A DNA stretch of 64,000 nucleotides from Zeugodacus cucurbitae (Eukaryota > Arthropoda > Insecta > Diptera > Tephritidae). The stretch lies in contig NC_071668.1 in NCBI RefSeq assembly GCF_028554725.1, positions 59,924,232-59,988,231 on the forward strand, written 5' to 3'. How positions within the stretch are numbered: position 1 is the stretch's first letter; every line of letters begins with the position of its first letter. Positions 24,240-34,415 of the stretch are shown here, piece after piece. The notes beneath the pieces are model-generated. The model made no database searches. It was not told where the DNA came from and saw only the letters and a list, made by a program, of their open reading frames with translations. Position numbers and translations under genes: made by a program.

Positions 24240-24671
24240 ATTACGATCTCTATATTTTTATGTTCGTTGTCTTTCTCTCTGATTATGAATGCGTTGGGAA
24301 TGCTCAGAGTTGGTTTCTCTAGTGCGAGCTTGTATATTTATAATTGTTTGTTCTTCAAGCCGCTGCACACTTGTTACTCGACACTCTCGAACGCGATTGC
24401 GATGCTTCAATTCTTTGACTTGCATGAAGATTTTGAGTTTCTGATGAAGATTCTCCATCACGGTGTATTTTTGATACCCTCGCCTGGGAACTATTTTCAG
24501 AAAGCTGAGATTTAGATCCATAATCTTTTTAGCAATAAATATTGCCTGTGTTACTCGGGACGAATGTAGCTTTCCAATGGTGAAAGAATTTTTGAAATCG
24601 GCACAGTAGTTTTCGAGTTTATTCAATACAAACATACATACAAATCTCTCCTCTTCAAAAAGTAGTATAGA
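24240..24671 (-). mobile_element. Helitron 5'-end fragment of a second family
   Basis: On the minus strand it begins TCTATACTACTTTTTGAAGA (preceded by A), runs through TTTGTATGTATGTTTGTATT and an ACTCGAAAACTACTG block, a layout common at 5' ends of insect Helitrons. An open frame (24635 to 24258, 125 codons) ends in an Arg/Glu-rich stretch with words such as VRECRVTSVQRLEEQ and SQRIHNQRERQRT, similar in style to the charged N-termini of Helitron proteins. It has no Rep or helicase domain and the 3' end is lost. Its 5' sequence differs from the Helitron at 14328. Confidence 0.55.
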
Positions 24672-25423
24672 TAATATATAGATTCGACTCAGGTAGTGTA
24701 CAAAGTTTGTGTTAACAGAAGTTAATAGGTTGGGTGGTCATATTCAATATGAATTAATCTTTATATTCCAAAACTCTGGGCGTGAAGTGCCAAAAGTAAT
24801 TTTCTCTAATTTTTAAACCTACATATAATCAAAATATCCGTTTTGCAATGGCCATTTCTTTAACGATTACCCACTTTTTAACGGTTTATGTTGCGACGCC
24901 TCGTGACATTAATTAAAAACAAAAATCAATCATTCAAATCATATTATTCTGTACTTATGAATATATACATATTACTTATAACTTTAGACATGACACACTG
25001 GCGCCTAACAGCATGCAACGAAATATTGTCTATGAAAAATAAAAATTCTGCAATCTCAACTTTTTTTGACATGCGTTCAAAGTTCAACTAAGCAAACAAT
25101 ATATCAGGAAAGGCGTGACAATATTTGGCAGCTCGAAAAAGAGTTACGCAGAAAAATATGCTTAGCAAACTCAGTATAGCACCAACGCTTTTGAGGCCAT
25201 TCATATGTAAAACAAGTTTTCGACAGGAAGCGGAAAGGCGTCAAAAGTCACTAATCCAAAAAATTATATTGTTATTATATTTCACAATGTGTAGACAGTG
25301 TCGAAATAACTTAGTGTATAGTCGAAGCGTAATAAAACTAGCTGTATACGCCTGAGAGTATGCAATGATGTGATACTTGCAATTATCGCATATATTTTCA
25401 AAGCAATCGAATGGCATTACATT
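24672..25423. other. AT-rich DNA, nothing recognised
   Basis: Two short plus-strand frames (24888-25091 and 25125-25355) have unremarkable composition and no splice support. Confidence 0.4.
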
Positions 25424-25866
25424 TTTATACCGTGAACAGTGTATATTAAGTTTGTCACGAAGTTTGTAACACCCAGAAGTCTGTCTGTCCGTCTGTCTGC
25501 ATATATACGAACTAGTCCTTCAGTTTTTTTTTCACGAAATTTGGTATGAGTTATTTTTCATAGAAATAATTTAATCTCCGAAAAAATTGTTCAGATCGGT
25601 TCACTATAGCATGTAGCTGTAATACAATCCGAACGATCGGAATCAATGTCTTGTATGGAAAATGTTCGCATTTGACGTGGTATCTTCACGAAATTTGACA
25701 TGGGTTACTGCTTAAGGTAATAATAGTATAATCTCCGAAGAAATTGTTTTTTTACTTACTTTTTCTTACGTCTTTAGATTTGCTTAAACACATAGTTACT
25801 AAAAGAAACGCACCTGTGAATGGTATATTAGCTTCGGTACAGCCGAAGTTAACGTTTTTTCTTGTT
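25424..25866 (-). mobile_element. DINE-1-like element of a second family
   Basis: Read on the minus strand it starts AACAAGAAAAAACGTTAACT, has a hairpin CTTCGG...CCGAAG, then TATACCATTCACAG, whose imperfect inverse CTGTTCACGGTATA closes the element. Before the end are a GACA/GACG tetranucleotide tract and GGGTGTTACAAAC. This is the same order of parts as the TATACTCTCGCAA family, with different terminal sequence. About 440 bp, non-coding. Confidence 0.6.
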
Positions 25867-26930
25867 TATTTATTATTGGCAGACCATGATATGAGCGGCG
25901 TACTTGTCGTTTTTCAATTTGCATAACAACAACTCAGAGTAAAGCTTTTGTACGCCTAAAAGATAGCTCCAAAATACTAAACTATTTTATTGAAATTGCT
26001 TTTACAGGATTAATATTCACTCATTTTGCTTATGGTACGTGCTGTCGCGTAGAGAAACTATTAAAAATACTTATTCCAAATATATACTATTTTGAAAATC
26101 CAAATTCTCCTCCACAAGTAGGTCGTAAAACAAGAAGCTGAATGCACCTGTCGTTGGAGATAATTGGGTGCAAATGATACCGGCATTTATCTTTCACAGT
26201 AATTGCTCACAATTATCTGAGCTCATTAAGGATGTAAATCTGATGACGTTGCATTTTACTGCACATTTTTAATTATCCACCTTTACCGACTTTTTCAAGC
26301 TATATACTTATATTTTTTCACTTATGGTATTCGCCTTCCTTGCGATTCCTCTCACTGATAATTCCTTTGATAAGAGATGAATTCTGCAGTTGCTGTTGCG
26401 AAAATCAAACAAAGTTAAGCCTCGTTTACTGGAGCTAAGTGATTGCAATTGCAGAAAGAGCAATGTACCGTTCTACTCACTAACTGCTTCTACTAACACG
26501 CTTCATACGCTTCTCTCTTAATAATCTCATCCACTTTACACATATACATAAGAATCATTGTCAATTGATTCACAGGTTGGATTATTATTAATTAAATGAT
26601 GCGATGTGTGTGGCTATCAGGCAGCCACATATGTATTTGTTCATTATTTAATACAATTAAATATTAAATAATTTATAAATAGTATCGATATGTGAATATA
26701 GCTTTGTTAATTCGTTAGTCGTTACTCGGTAGTTTTTTACGTGCCTTTTATTTTAAATGTATTGTAAATGTATATGTATGTATTGTAAAATTAACAAAGT
26801 ATCGTTCTACCAGGTAGCGAAGTACCAGTCTGACAAGCTTGATAATTTTTTCATTACATATTAACATCAAATTTTCTATTTGTTTTGATTCGTTGCCTAA
26901 AAAAATCATTATATTTTTATTTCCAATTTA
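25867..26930. other. AT-rich DNA, nothing recognised
   Basis: One 46-codon open run near 26135-26273 lacks a convincing acceptor. No element ends are seen. Confidence 0.4.
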
Positions 26931-27017
26931 AACAAGTAAGGAAGGGCTACGTTCTTATGTAACCTAACATTTTATACTCTCGCAATTTATTGAAGAAATT
27001 TTATTTAATCGTCATAT

Positions 27018-28622
27018 GGGCATTTCCGCCATGTCGAACGGGACAATCGTACACCTTTTAACTAAAAAAAAATATGAACTGAAATGTTTTTTAATTTTGA
27101 CAGTAGGCTTTTTTAATAGCCCTTCATTAGCTCTACATTTATTGTTAAGGTTGATTTTGGAACGGTTTTCATTTTCAAGATAATTGCAAAAAACCAAGGC
27201 ATTCGCACGGGACAAAACATGGAAGTCGTTTTTGGGAACAACGATTCAAACGGCGATTTCAGCGAATTGTGAGGTAATATTCAAATGCTTTTGATTGTAA
27301 GATGTTGCGCATTGATGCCTTTAAAACTCGTATGAATTTCACCCAAAAATAATTTATAGTTAATCGGGACATGTCGCAGGGGACATTTTTTTTCATCATA
27401 GTATTTATGTTGTTTATTTGTTATAATACGTTTTTTGTTAACAACAAGGTCAGTAAAATCGTTTAAAAAAGTAGTAAATGTATTTATTTATTTATTTTAA
27501 CTAATATCCAACGAGAAACACAACAAAAATTCTATAGTATGAAATGGAAATAGCATTATGAATGTGAAATACAGTTCTTTTCAGAAAATGCTGTCCTCGG
27601 GAAAAAATTTTTTTGGATTTCGTTATCTGCTAGACTTTGCGTTTGATAACTGCTCCCACTCCATCGACGGCTCCTTGCAAAAAAATTATATTCTAATGAA
27701 TATTTAATTATTTTATAAAATCAACCAGGCTTGATAATATAAATTTGATTTTATACTGAGAGCAGTTACATTAAAAAAATAAATATTTTAGAAAAGCAAC
27801 TAAAGGATTTCTTAATTTTAGTTAAGATATTTATCAAGAAAATAATATGTCGTGCGTTAACTTGTCACTTTTAAAGGCAAACGATTCTCTTCTGACAACA
27901 TTGTTAAAATGAGCACTCTTATTTTGATTTGTAAGCCTATAATTTTTACCAAAATCTATTTAAATAGCTAGTTAGTGGAATTTAAAGTGCGGTTTTTGCT
28001 CATATGTAAATAATAAATGTAAATGCATATATTTACATACTTAAGTCAATTTTATAAAACAAAAAAAAATTTTCAATTTTTAAATTCCACACCTAAGATG
28101 TCGCACGTGACCGATTTAAAGTAGTTACTAAAACCACAAATCTTCTGATTTTTGAACAATATATAAAAATTTACTCTTTATACCCAAAATTTGGCGAGCT
28201 TGCTGCTCATATATCCGATGCAGTGGGAACAAATGTTGTTTTTTGACACACACACACTGGACATTAAAATATAGGATAATAAGAGAGCAAAAACTTACAG
28301 TTATTTGCAATCGCATGCTTTCTTATGCATTTTATTTTGCTCTTTGTACCCTCATAAAGGTTTTACACAACGCAAAAAATTATACATGACATGTTTCTTT
28401 AACAATTTTGACGATAAAACAAATGTAGTAGAAAAATGGAAATGAGAAAAGTAGCTCCTATGCGACTTGATTTTCGTATATCTCGTAATTGGTTATGAAT
28501 TAATTTAAAATTAATTTAATATAAATAAATTTAAATATTTTCCTATGAAAATATGCAAAAACTTTGTAATTATAATAATGTTTAATATTTTGTCTGTGGT
28601 GGACCTTCTGGCGGAAATGCCC
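27018..28622. mobile_element. 1.6-kb terminal-inverted-repeat element nested in the DINE-like copy
   Basis: Ends are inverse copies: GGGCATTTCCGCCA at 27018-27031 and TGGCGGAAATGCCC at 28609-28622, each flanked by ATAT. The target could be read as ATAT duplicated, or as TA duplicated with ends beginning TGGGCA. The surrounding DINE-like sequence becomes continuous when it is removed. The interior is A/T-rich, with only a short protein-like relic at 27600-27690. The superfamily is unassigned. Confidence 0.65.
27600..27690 (-). pseudogene. short transposon-protein relic (GAVDGVGAVIKRKV)
   Basis: The minus strand reads QGAVDGVGAVIKRKV, a stop, then QITKSKK. A GKGAADGIGG..KR-like motif is common in insect transposon-derived proteins, from memory of such sequences rather than a search. 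It lies inside the inverted-repeat element, so it may mark the decayed protein of that element. Confidence 0.35.
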
Positions 28623-29375
28623 ATATAGAGTATATGAGGGCTGAGGTAATTCCTGAACCGATTTCATTCATTTTCACCATCAAGGTGCACTATATCCAAG
28701 TCTATACGCTCACTTAATTTTGCCAAGATATCTCACATATTAACCAATACATATATGCGGAATAAAGCCCACCGAATTTTTGAAAAACCTATAATTAGGT
28801 ATATGGGAGCTAGGAGATGTTATGACCCGATTTTAATAATTTTTGGAACAGAACAGTATTAGAAGAAAACAATTTCCTCTGAATTACATTAAATTATCAG
28901 AGAGATTTACCCATATTTTCGTTTAAAATTTACCCTTAGGCGCGGAGTTCAACATGTTCGATAACAGGGGCCTTGAAAAGTTATAGTCCGTGTTATCAGG
29001 GTGTCAAGAAAATATTATATCCCGAATTTCATTGAAATCTGTCGAGTAGTTTCTGATATATGGTTTCTGACCCATAAGTGGGCGGTGCCACGTCCATTTT
29101 CCATTTTGTAAAAAAAAAATCTGAGTGCAGCTTCCTTCTGCTATTTCTTCTGTAAAATTTAGTGTTTCTTACGTTTTTCGTTAGTAAGTTTACTAATTTT
29201 TATTAATTTTCAACCTAACCTTTGTATGGGAAACGGGCGTGGTTATTATCAGATTTTAACTATTTTCATGGTGTGTGGTGAGGTACGTAAGAGAATGGAC
29301 TGAAGAAATTTTGGTTTATATAGCGAGATATATACAAATAACCGATTAGGTGGCGGGGCCACGTCCACTTGTATG

Positions 29376-29465
29376 GCAAATCGATCTTAATCACCCATTT
29401 TATCGAGCAGAGGCAGGATTGATCAATTAACTCCTGTGTGGAAAAGCTATAAGGCAATAGGCTCT
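29376..29465 (+). repeat. short MITE-like repeat, copy 1
   Basis: About 85 bases are roughly 80% alike by eye with 52100-52190 (AAATCGATCT, ATCGAGCA, GATCAATTA, CTCCTGTGT, GCTATAAGG). The start of 61406-61480 is the same end in reverse orientation. Confidence 0.55.
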
Positions 29466-29929
29466 CTGAAGTGCAAATCACGGAATGTATTTCATTACTC
29501 AGCTAGATATAGTTTAAAGCTTGTAGAGCTCTATATAACGTATATATTCTCGGTTACAGTTTACTATCAATAATCATTAATTATGAATCAGTTCAATTAA
29601 AAGCTCTTCTTGCACTTATGAAGTCAAGCGTAACGTCATTTCATTGAAAATATGGCATATCAATTACAGAAACTAATTAATTTAAATTATGATTAAGTTA
29701 ATTTGGCACTTGGTTGCTCACGCCCCCTACCAGCATTGCTCCTCCGCTTACAATCATTCTCCTTTGCCTCTAGTTGATATCAATTATTCTTTAGCAATTT
29801 GGGGTTGCACCAAAGGAGAAGAACGAAAACCGAGTTGGTTGACTAAATCACACAGCAGATTATTATTTTTTCTGTTTTATACCACTACAAATGAAGCATA
29901 AAGTCGAACTAATTCATTTTATTCTTTCA
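29466..29929. other. non-coding DNA, nothing recognised
   Basis: A frame at 29689-29901 begins with ATG but its composition is unremarkable. No element ends are seen. Confidence 0.4.
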
Positions 29930-30310
29930 TATGTCTGTGTGGAAAGTGTTCAGAACTTGGCACACAACCAAGTGGATACATTATAAATTTTTGTGCAAAT
30001 GCATGTGTAAGTTGTGCAACCGACAGTGAGTTAATTTAAATTCACCCCAATCTCTCGGCCATAATATTTGGTTGGGACCTCCAAGTAAAGCTAATGCAAC
30101 TGCTGATGAAGTCACATTGTCAAAGCGCATTAATTTAGACAAAGGGTAAGTTTAAAAGAATTACTTACTTATGAATTGAATTTGATGGAGTGAAGTGAAG
30201 CACGCCGGCAAATATGCAAAGCTGTTGAGAGCCTTTGAATTGAATGCGGTTGTTAGTGCTTTGGTCTAGTATAAAATTTGATTTATTGCATGGTTTTATT
30301 GTTTGAGCTT
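29930..30310 (+). repeat. duplicated block Q, copy 1 (uninterrupted)
   Basis: Resembles 39825-40189 plus 40995-41080, and 60390-60690, in the same orientation. Ordered shared words: CTTGGCACACAACCAAGTG, CAACCGACAG with a TTTAAATTCAC-like patch, ATTAATTT...GACAAAGGG, GAATTTGATGGAGTG, ATATGCAAAGC, and ATAAAATTTGATTTATTGCATGG. It is non-coding. At the site where copy 2 carries the TTAA element, this copy reads GCTGTTGAGAG without an insertion. Confidence 0.6.
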
Positions 30311-32074
30311 AGGCGGTGAACATATTGAAAATAAGCAAATAGAAACAACAATTTCTCCATATGTAATGTAAATATTTTTGTTAGCATAATAATGTGAATA
30401 ATTTCAATAATCATAGGAAATTTCAAAGTGTATTCAAGAAAGTGAACTAAGTATTTGACATACCCTTTTTTGACAATAAAATAGTAAACAATTCATGTAT
30501 TTGTTTACATTAACCCGTCTTTTTTATCTTGAACAATATAATATACATTGATAAAATTATTTGCAGTTTGTCAGATGCATAAGCAGAAAGTATTTGACAT
30601 TTTCTTTTATTCATTTAAAAAATATTTTTTTTTGGTTTGAAATTTGTTTACTTTTGAATTTAAAAATTTGAATTTTTGAATAAATGTAAGGGTTAAATCA
30701 ATGGCAATAAACATGTCAAATTCAGGTAAAAAAAAATTAAATGTCATATACTTAGTTCACTTTGTTGAATACACTTTGAGAAATTTGATATACTGCAAAA
30801 TTATACACAATTTTCTTAGAAGAACTTCAAGTTTTGGATTAGTGTTTTAGTAGTATCTAAATGAATCAATTATTTAATTTAAAAAGCATTTTAATCACTG
30901 TTGGCACATACGCGGGAAAAATGTGTAGATCACCCATACCTAATACACTAAGATAGTTCCTGAGCGTCAGAAGAACGCAAACTAAATATTTATTTATTTC
31001 ATACGACCAGCTTATGTCCACTTTCACGCTAAAGCGAATACTCAACAGTGTTATGAAAATCTCGCAATTACAGCAGAATATTTGCGTCGCTAAAACTCGG
31101 TAACACTTCATTTATACAACGGCGATGGAAACTATATACCATTCGACGGCCTAAAGTGATATATGAAAGAGGAACAGAATCAAAGTATAACTATCATATA
31201 AGTGCAACAGTGAAGACTTGACGATGAGATGAAGTGGTGTGGTGAACATATTTCGATTTTCCAAGAGTGTTGTATGTAGATTGAGTAAGTGACCAGCGCA
31301 TTGCAGCTAACCGCAATTTCGTTGTGACCCACACTCGATTATTCCCCTGTTGGTGCTTGGCCGTTGGCCGGTCTACTTGCATGGTCCGTTTGATTTTCGT
31401 GCTACTAGGCAACCATTAAATTTATTAGACCTTTGAGCTGATCATTCAAATGTTAGACGTGGTTAAGACTCACATTCATATACCTAAGTTTGACACAATC
31501 AGCGACAGTAATGATTGGCTTAGTGCAGCTAAGCATACAAGTAGAATTACATATACTACAACACTTCTTCGCTGAGAACGCCATAGATAAGTGGTTGTTA
31601 TCTTCTCTAGCTTGATTACATTCAAGAACTGCAGAAAATTATAATGCCGGTCCTAGAATCTTGAGAATTGAGAGTGTTTCTTTGATTCATTAATGTGTTT
31701 ATTTTTGTCTTTTGTATGCATTTACCTAATATAACACTTTCCGTAGTGCATTATATCCCACCCCCAAAACAAATGTTATGCTAAAAATTACTTAAATTGT
31801 TACTATAGACTATAGTTAGATGACGGCAGCATCCACTACCTAACCTGGTTGAAACCGAGGAAGATCCAATGTAGTCCTGAATTTATGTCCAAAGACTTGA
31901 GTAAGGTGGGTGTTCCTCAGGGTCTGAAGTAGTGGACAGAGCATCAAAATTGTATACCGAGAAAGAGCTGATAAGGATGCAAATATAAAAAATAAATCTC
32001 CATCATATCAAACTAGCTTCTATAGCTTTAATTAAGGTTAATGTTAAATATTTGTCAATAGCCAATACGAAAAT
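30311..32074. other. gene-free spacer downstream of the CAP gene
   Basis: A/T-rich with some mixed-composition pieces. A minus-strand frame at 31194-31412 and a short plus frame near 31823-31929 (containing VGVPQG) are the only coding-like hints; neither is convincing. Confidence 0.4.
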
Positions 32075-33168
32075 TTATTTACCATCTTCAAAAATTTTGC
32101 CAGTATTTTTACAAAGATGCGGATATTTACTACTGGGAACACTTTCATAATAATCACATTCTGATGCTGATGAATTGCCTTTCTTGTACATAAAAGTACC
32201 AATTACATTGGTGCGTGAGTAATTACAAGTAACATGTATGCAATAAGCGTTAGAAGTAGAGTTATGGCATACCGCCAAGCCACAACCAACAAAAGCTGCA
32301 CGCTCGTTTGCAATTGCAGAGAAATTACCGATTTTTTTCCAGGCGTCCGGACTGAAATTCGTTTTAAATTTCTTAAATTGATTAAATTTTCTTGAATTCT
32401 TAACCCTCACCTTTTGGGCAATTCGCCTTGCACAGCTGTCTCATTTCCATAATCTATAAATACATCAAAGGAAATTGAAGAGGTGGTATCGCTCCTATCC
32501 GGTTCGCCAATGCTGAAATTCATTTAAAATTTCTTAAATTGATAATTTTAGTAAGCCATATTATTAACACTCACCCTTTCGGAAATTCGTCTACCATAGC
32601 ATTGCCATCATCCACTAATTCAGATTGGGCCCACCAAGAATCTATTGCATATACAATCATATCGGTTCCTGTCGTTGGTTTTCCTGTTTCATTCTTATAC
32701 AGATTTTGACCGGAGCCTGGAAACCTCTCAGTACTGTGGCAATCATCGGGCTGCTTATTACAACGTTTTGCATGGATTCCGGCTATATACGCTAATTCGT
32801 CATCCCAGATTACTTCACGCATGCGAGTGGCTTTCGGAAATTTTTTACCGCCTTTGAATTTTACTTCACCCCCAGCTATTCTGTTGCGATGCTCATTGTG
32901 TCGATCGACATAACGACGTTTAATTGAGCCTGTCAATGGCAAAAGACCAAGAGCATCGCCTTTGCTAGGCTTATAAGAGAGGTTATTGGTTTAGGCAAGT
33001 ACAAATAATATTTCGGTTACTCACCACAGCATCCGGATCACACATAAAATGCTTTCTAGTGCCACATAATTTACTCTCCTTATCACAATAATAGTACGCA
33101 TCGGTGTAAATGCTATGCCATATCAAAATAGCGATTAAATAAAAGCGAATATATTGAATGTTAAACAT
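32075..33168 (-). CDS. secreted CAP-superfamily (antigen-5-related) protein, four exons
   Basis: Exons on the minus strand: 33168-33025, 32969-32575, 32512-32411 and 32351-32075; all introns are GT-AG, of 55, 62 and 59 bp. The joined frame is 918 bases, 305 residues; skipping the 102-base third exon keeps frame and gives 271, nearer the usual length for these proteins. The N-terminus (FNIQYIRFYLIAILIWHSIY) is a signal peptide. Then come paired cysteines (CDKESKLCG, HFMCDP), the RHNEHRNRIAGG helix typical of the family, CHSTERFPGSGQNLY, AIDSWWAQS, GNFSAIANERAAFVGCG and CNYSRTNVIG. Such proteins are secreted by flies; most have no known biochemical role. The two CAP-site histidines appear replaced (KQPDDC and GNFS, where relatives have HD.C and GHFT). 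The start is the first ATG before the signal peptide. AATAAA overlaps the stop codon (32074-32079). No second CAP gene is seen nearby. Confidence 0.9.
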
Positions 33169-33399
33169 TTTTATGTCCGTATATATCTATAGTGCGATAT
33201 GAAATAAATGTGTTAACCTTCTTGAAAAATTATAAGTCAATAATATTTTTTTTTCTGATTTGAAAAATTTTTACAGGAGATCTTTTACTTCAAATTACAT
33301 TAGAAACGCTTGAAAATTTTACAAACAAGTAATTCCAGGTTATAAGTTGAATTACTATATGAAATCGCAAGACTTCAATCTGTAGTCTCTTAAGTGATC

Positions 33400-33438
33400 T
33401 ATAATGTTGAATACGAACACGAAACCTTATATATAAGG
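33400..33438 (-). promoter_or_regulatory. possible core promoter of the CAP gene
   Basis: On the minus strand TATATAAGG (about 33427-33435) is followed some 25 bases later by an initiator-like TTCAACAT, which would give a 5' UTR of roughly 240 bases. The TATA word sits in a palindrome (CCTTATATATAAGG), and A/T-rich DNA makes chance matches common. Confidence 0.25.
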
Positions 33439-33544
33439 TAAAGGTAAAGTAAGATTACAGCTTATATATAATATACATATATGTAAAAGAGCGCTACAAA
33501 AGTTTTTCTTAAATAAAACGAAAGTGGTGAAAGTAAATTCGGAG

Positions 33545-34415
33545 ATCAGCGCCAATTTTCGAAGGTTTTCAATCATAAATAACGTAGCCCCACAGGAAAT
33601 ATTCTAACGGCGTCAAATCGCATGGCTGGGACATTTCGTGATAGAACAGTTCGACAAAATTGGTTTTCAATAAATCGATTGTGACATTCGCTGTGTGGCT
33701 TGTGGCTCCGTCCTAACGGAACCACATATTATCCAAGTCCATATCATCCAATTCGGGCCAAAAATATTCGGTTATCATTGAGCGGTAGCGATTCTAATTC
33801 ACAGTAAGGTGTCGGTTTTGATCGTCACAGAAGAAGTACGTCCCAATAACGCCGCCGCGGCCCATAAACCGCAATGGAGTACGTGGTGACTATTGCCTGA
33901 CCAATAATGCATATTTTGCCTATTGACGAAGCCATTCAGCCAGAAATGAGCCTAATCGCTGAAGATGATTTTTCGATGAAAAACCAGATCATTTCCAAGT
34001 TGTTGCTCAGCCCAATTCACGAACATACGATAATTCTTGAGGTCAAACGGCTTCAGTTCTTGAGTGAATTTGATCTTGTAACGAAGTAGACCAAGATCTT
34101 TTTGCAAAATTCGTCACAAAGGCGTCACAAAGATGCCCAATGCTTGGGAACGACGTATGAGACACTGATTTGGATCTTCCTCAATTGATGCGCTAGCAAG
34201 AGCAATATTCTTGACACTACGGGCACTTTTTTATCTCACCCTGCACATAATATTTTGTACTGTACCTGTGGATTGAAATTTTCCCATACGCTCAATTATT
34301 TATCTGACAGAACGATTATGACGACCATAAATTGTACGTAGCGTTCTTAAAGTTGAGGCCGTCCGAATTTCAGTAGTAAATTTTAATAATTTTGTAGCGT
34401 CCCTATTAAAAACCA
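33545..34415 (-). pseudogene. Tc1/mariner-type transposase, decayed copy 1
   Basis: The minus strand gives, across stops and shifts, STLRTLRTIYGRHNRSVR, IEEDPNQCLIRRSQALGI, LQKDLGLLRYKIKFTQELKP, IIFSDEAHFWLNGFVNRQN, DDMDLDNMWFR, DGATSHTANVTIDLL, and CDLTPLEYFLWGYV. SDEAHF, DGATSHT and the CDLTP block carry the three catalytic acidic positions of a cut-and-paste DDE/D transposase. At least four in-frame stops are present. It lies just upstream of the CAP gene in the same orientation. It is related to the relic at 58632-59124. No inverted-repeat ends were identified. Confidence 0.8.

Larger units (their letters stand above)
26931..29371 (+). mobile_element. DINE-1-like copy split by a nested transposon
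   Basis: The left piece (26931 to about 27017) has AACAAGTAAGGAAGGGCTAC and TATACTCTCGCAATTTATTG. The right piece resumes at 28623 with ATATAGAGTATATGAGGGCT and continues through CCTGAACCGATTTCATTC and GTGGGCGGTGCCACG-like words to about 29371, where a different repeat begins. The 3' hairpin end is missing. The interruption is the element at 27018-28622. Confidence 0.65.

Noticed and set aside
26135..26273. 46-codon open run reading KKLNAPVVGDNWVQMIPAFI
   Set aside because: No credible acceptor or donor, and the length is within chance expectation.
31823..31929. Short open run containing VGVPQG, suggestive of a reverse-transcriptase motif
   Set aside because: The surrounding residues do not match a reverse transcriptase and the run stops at once.
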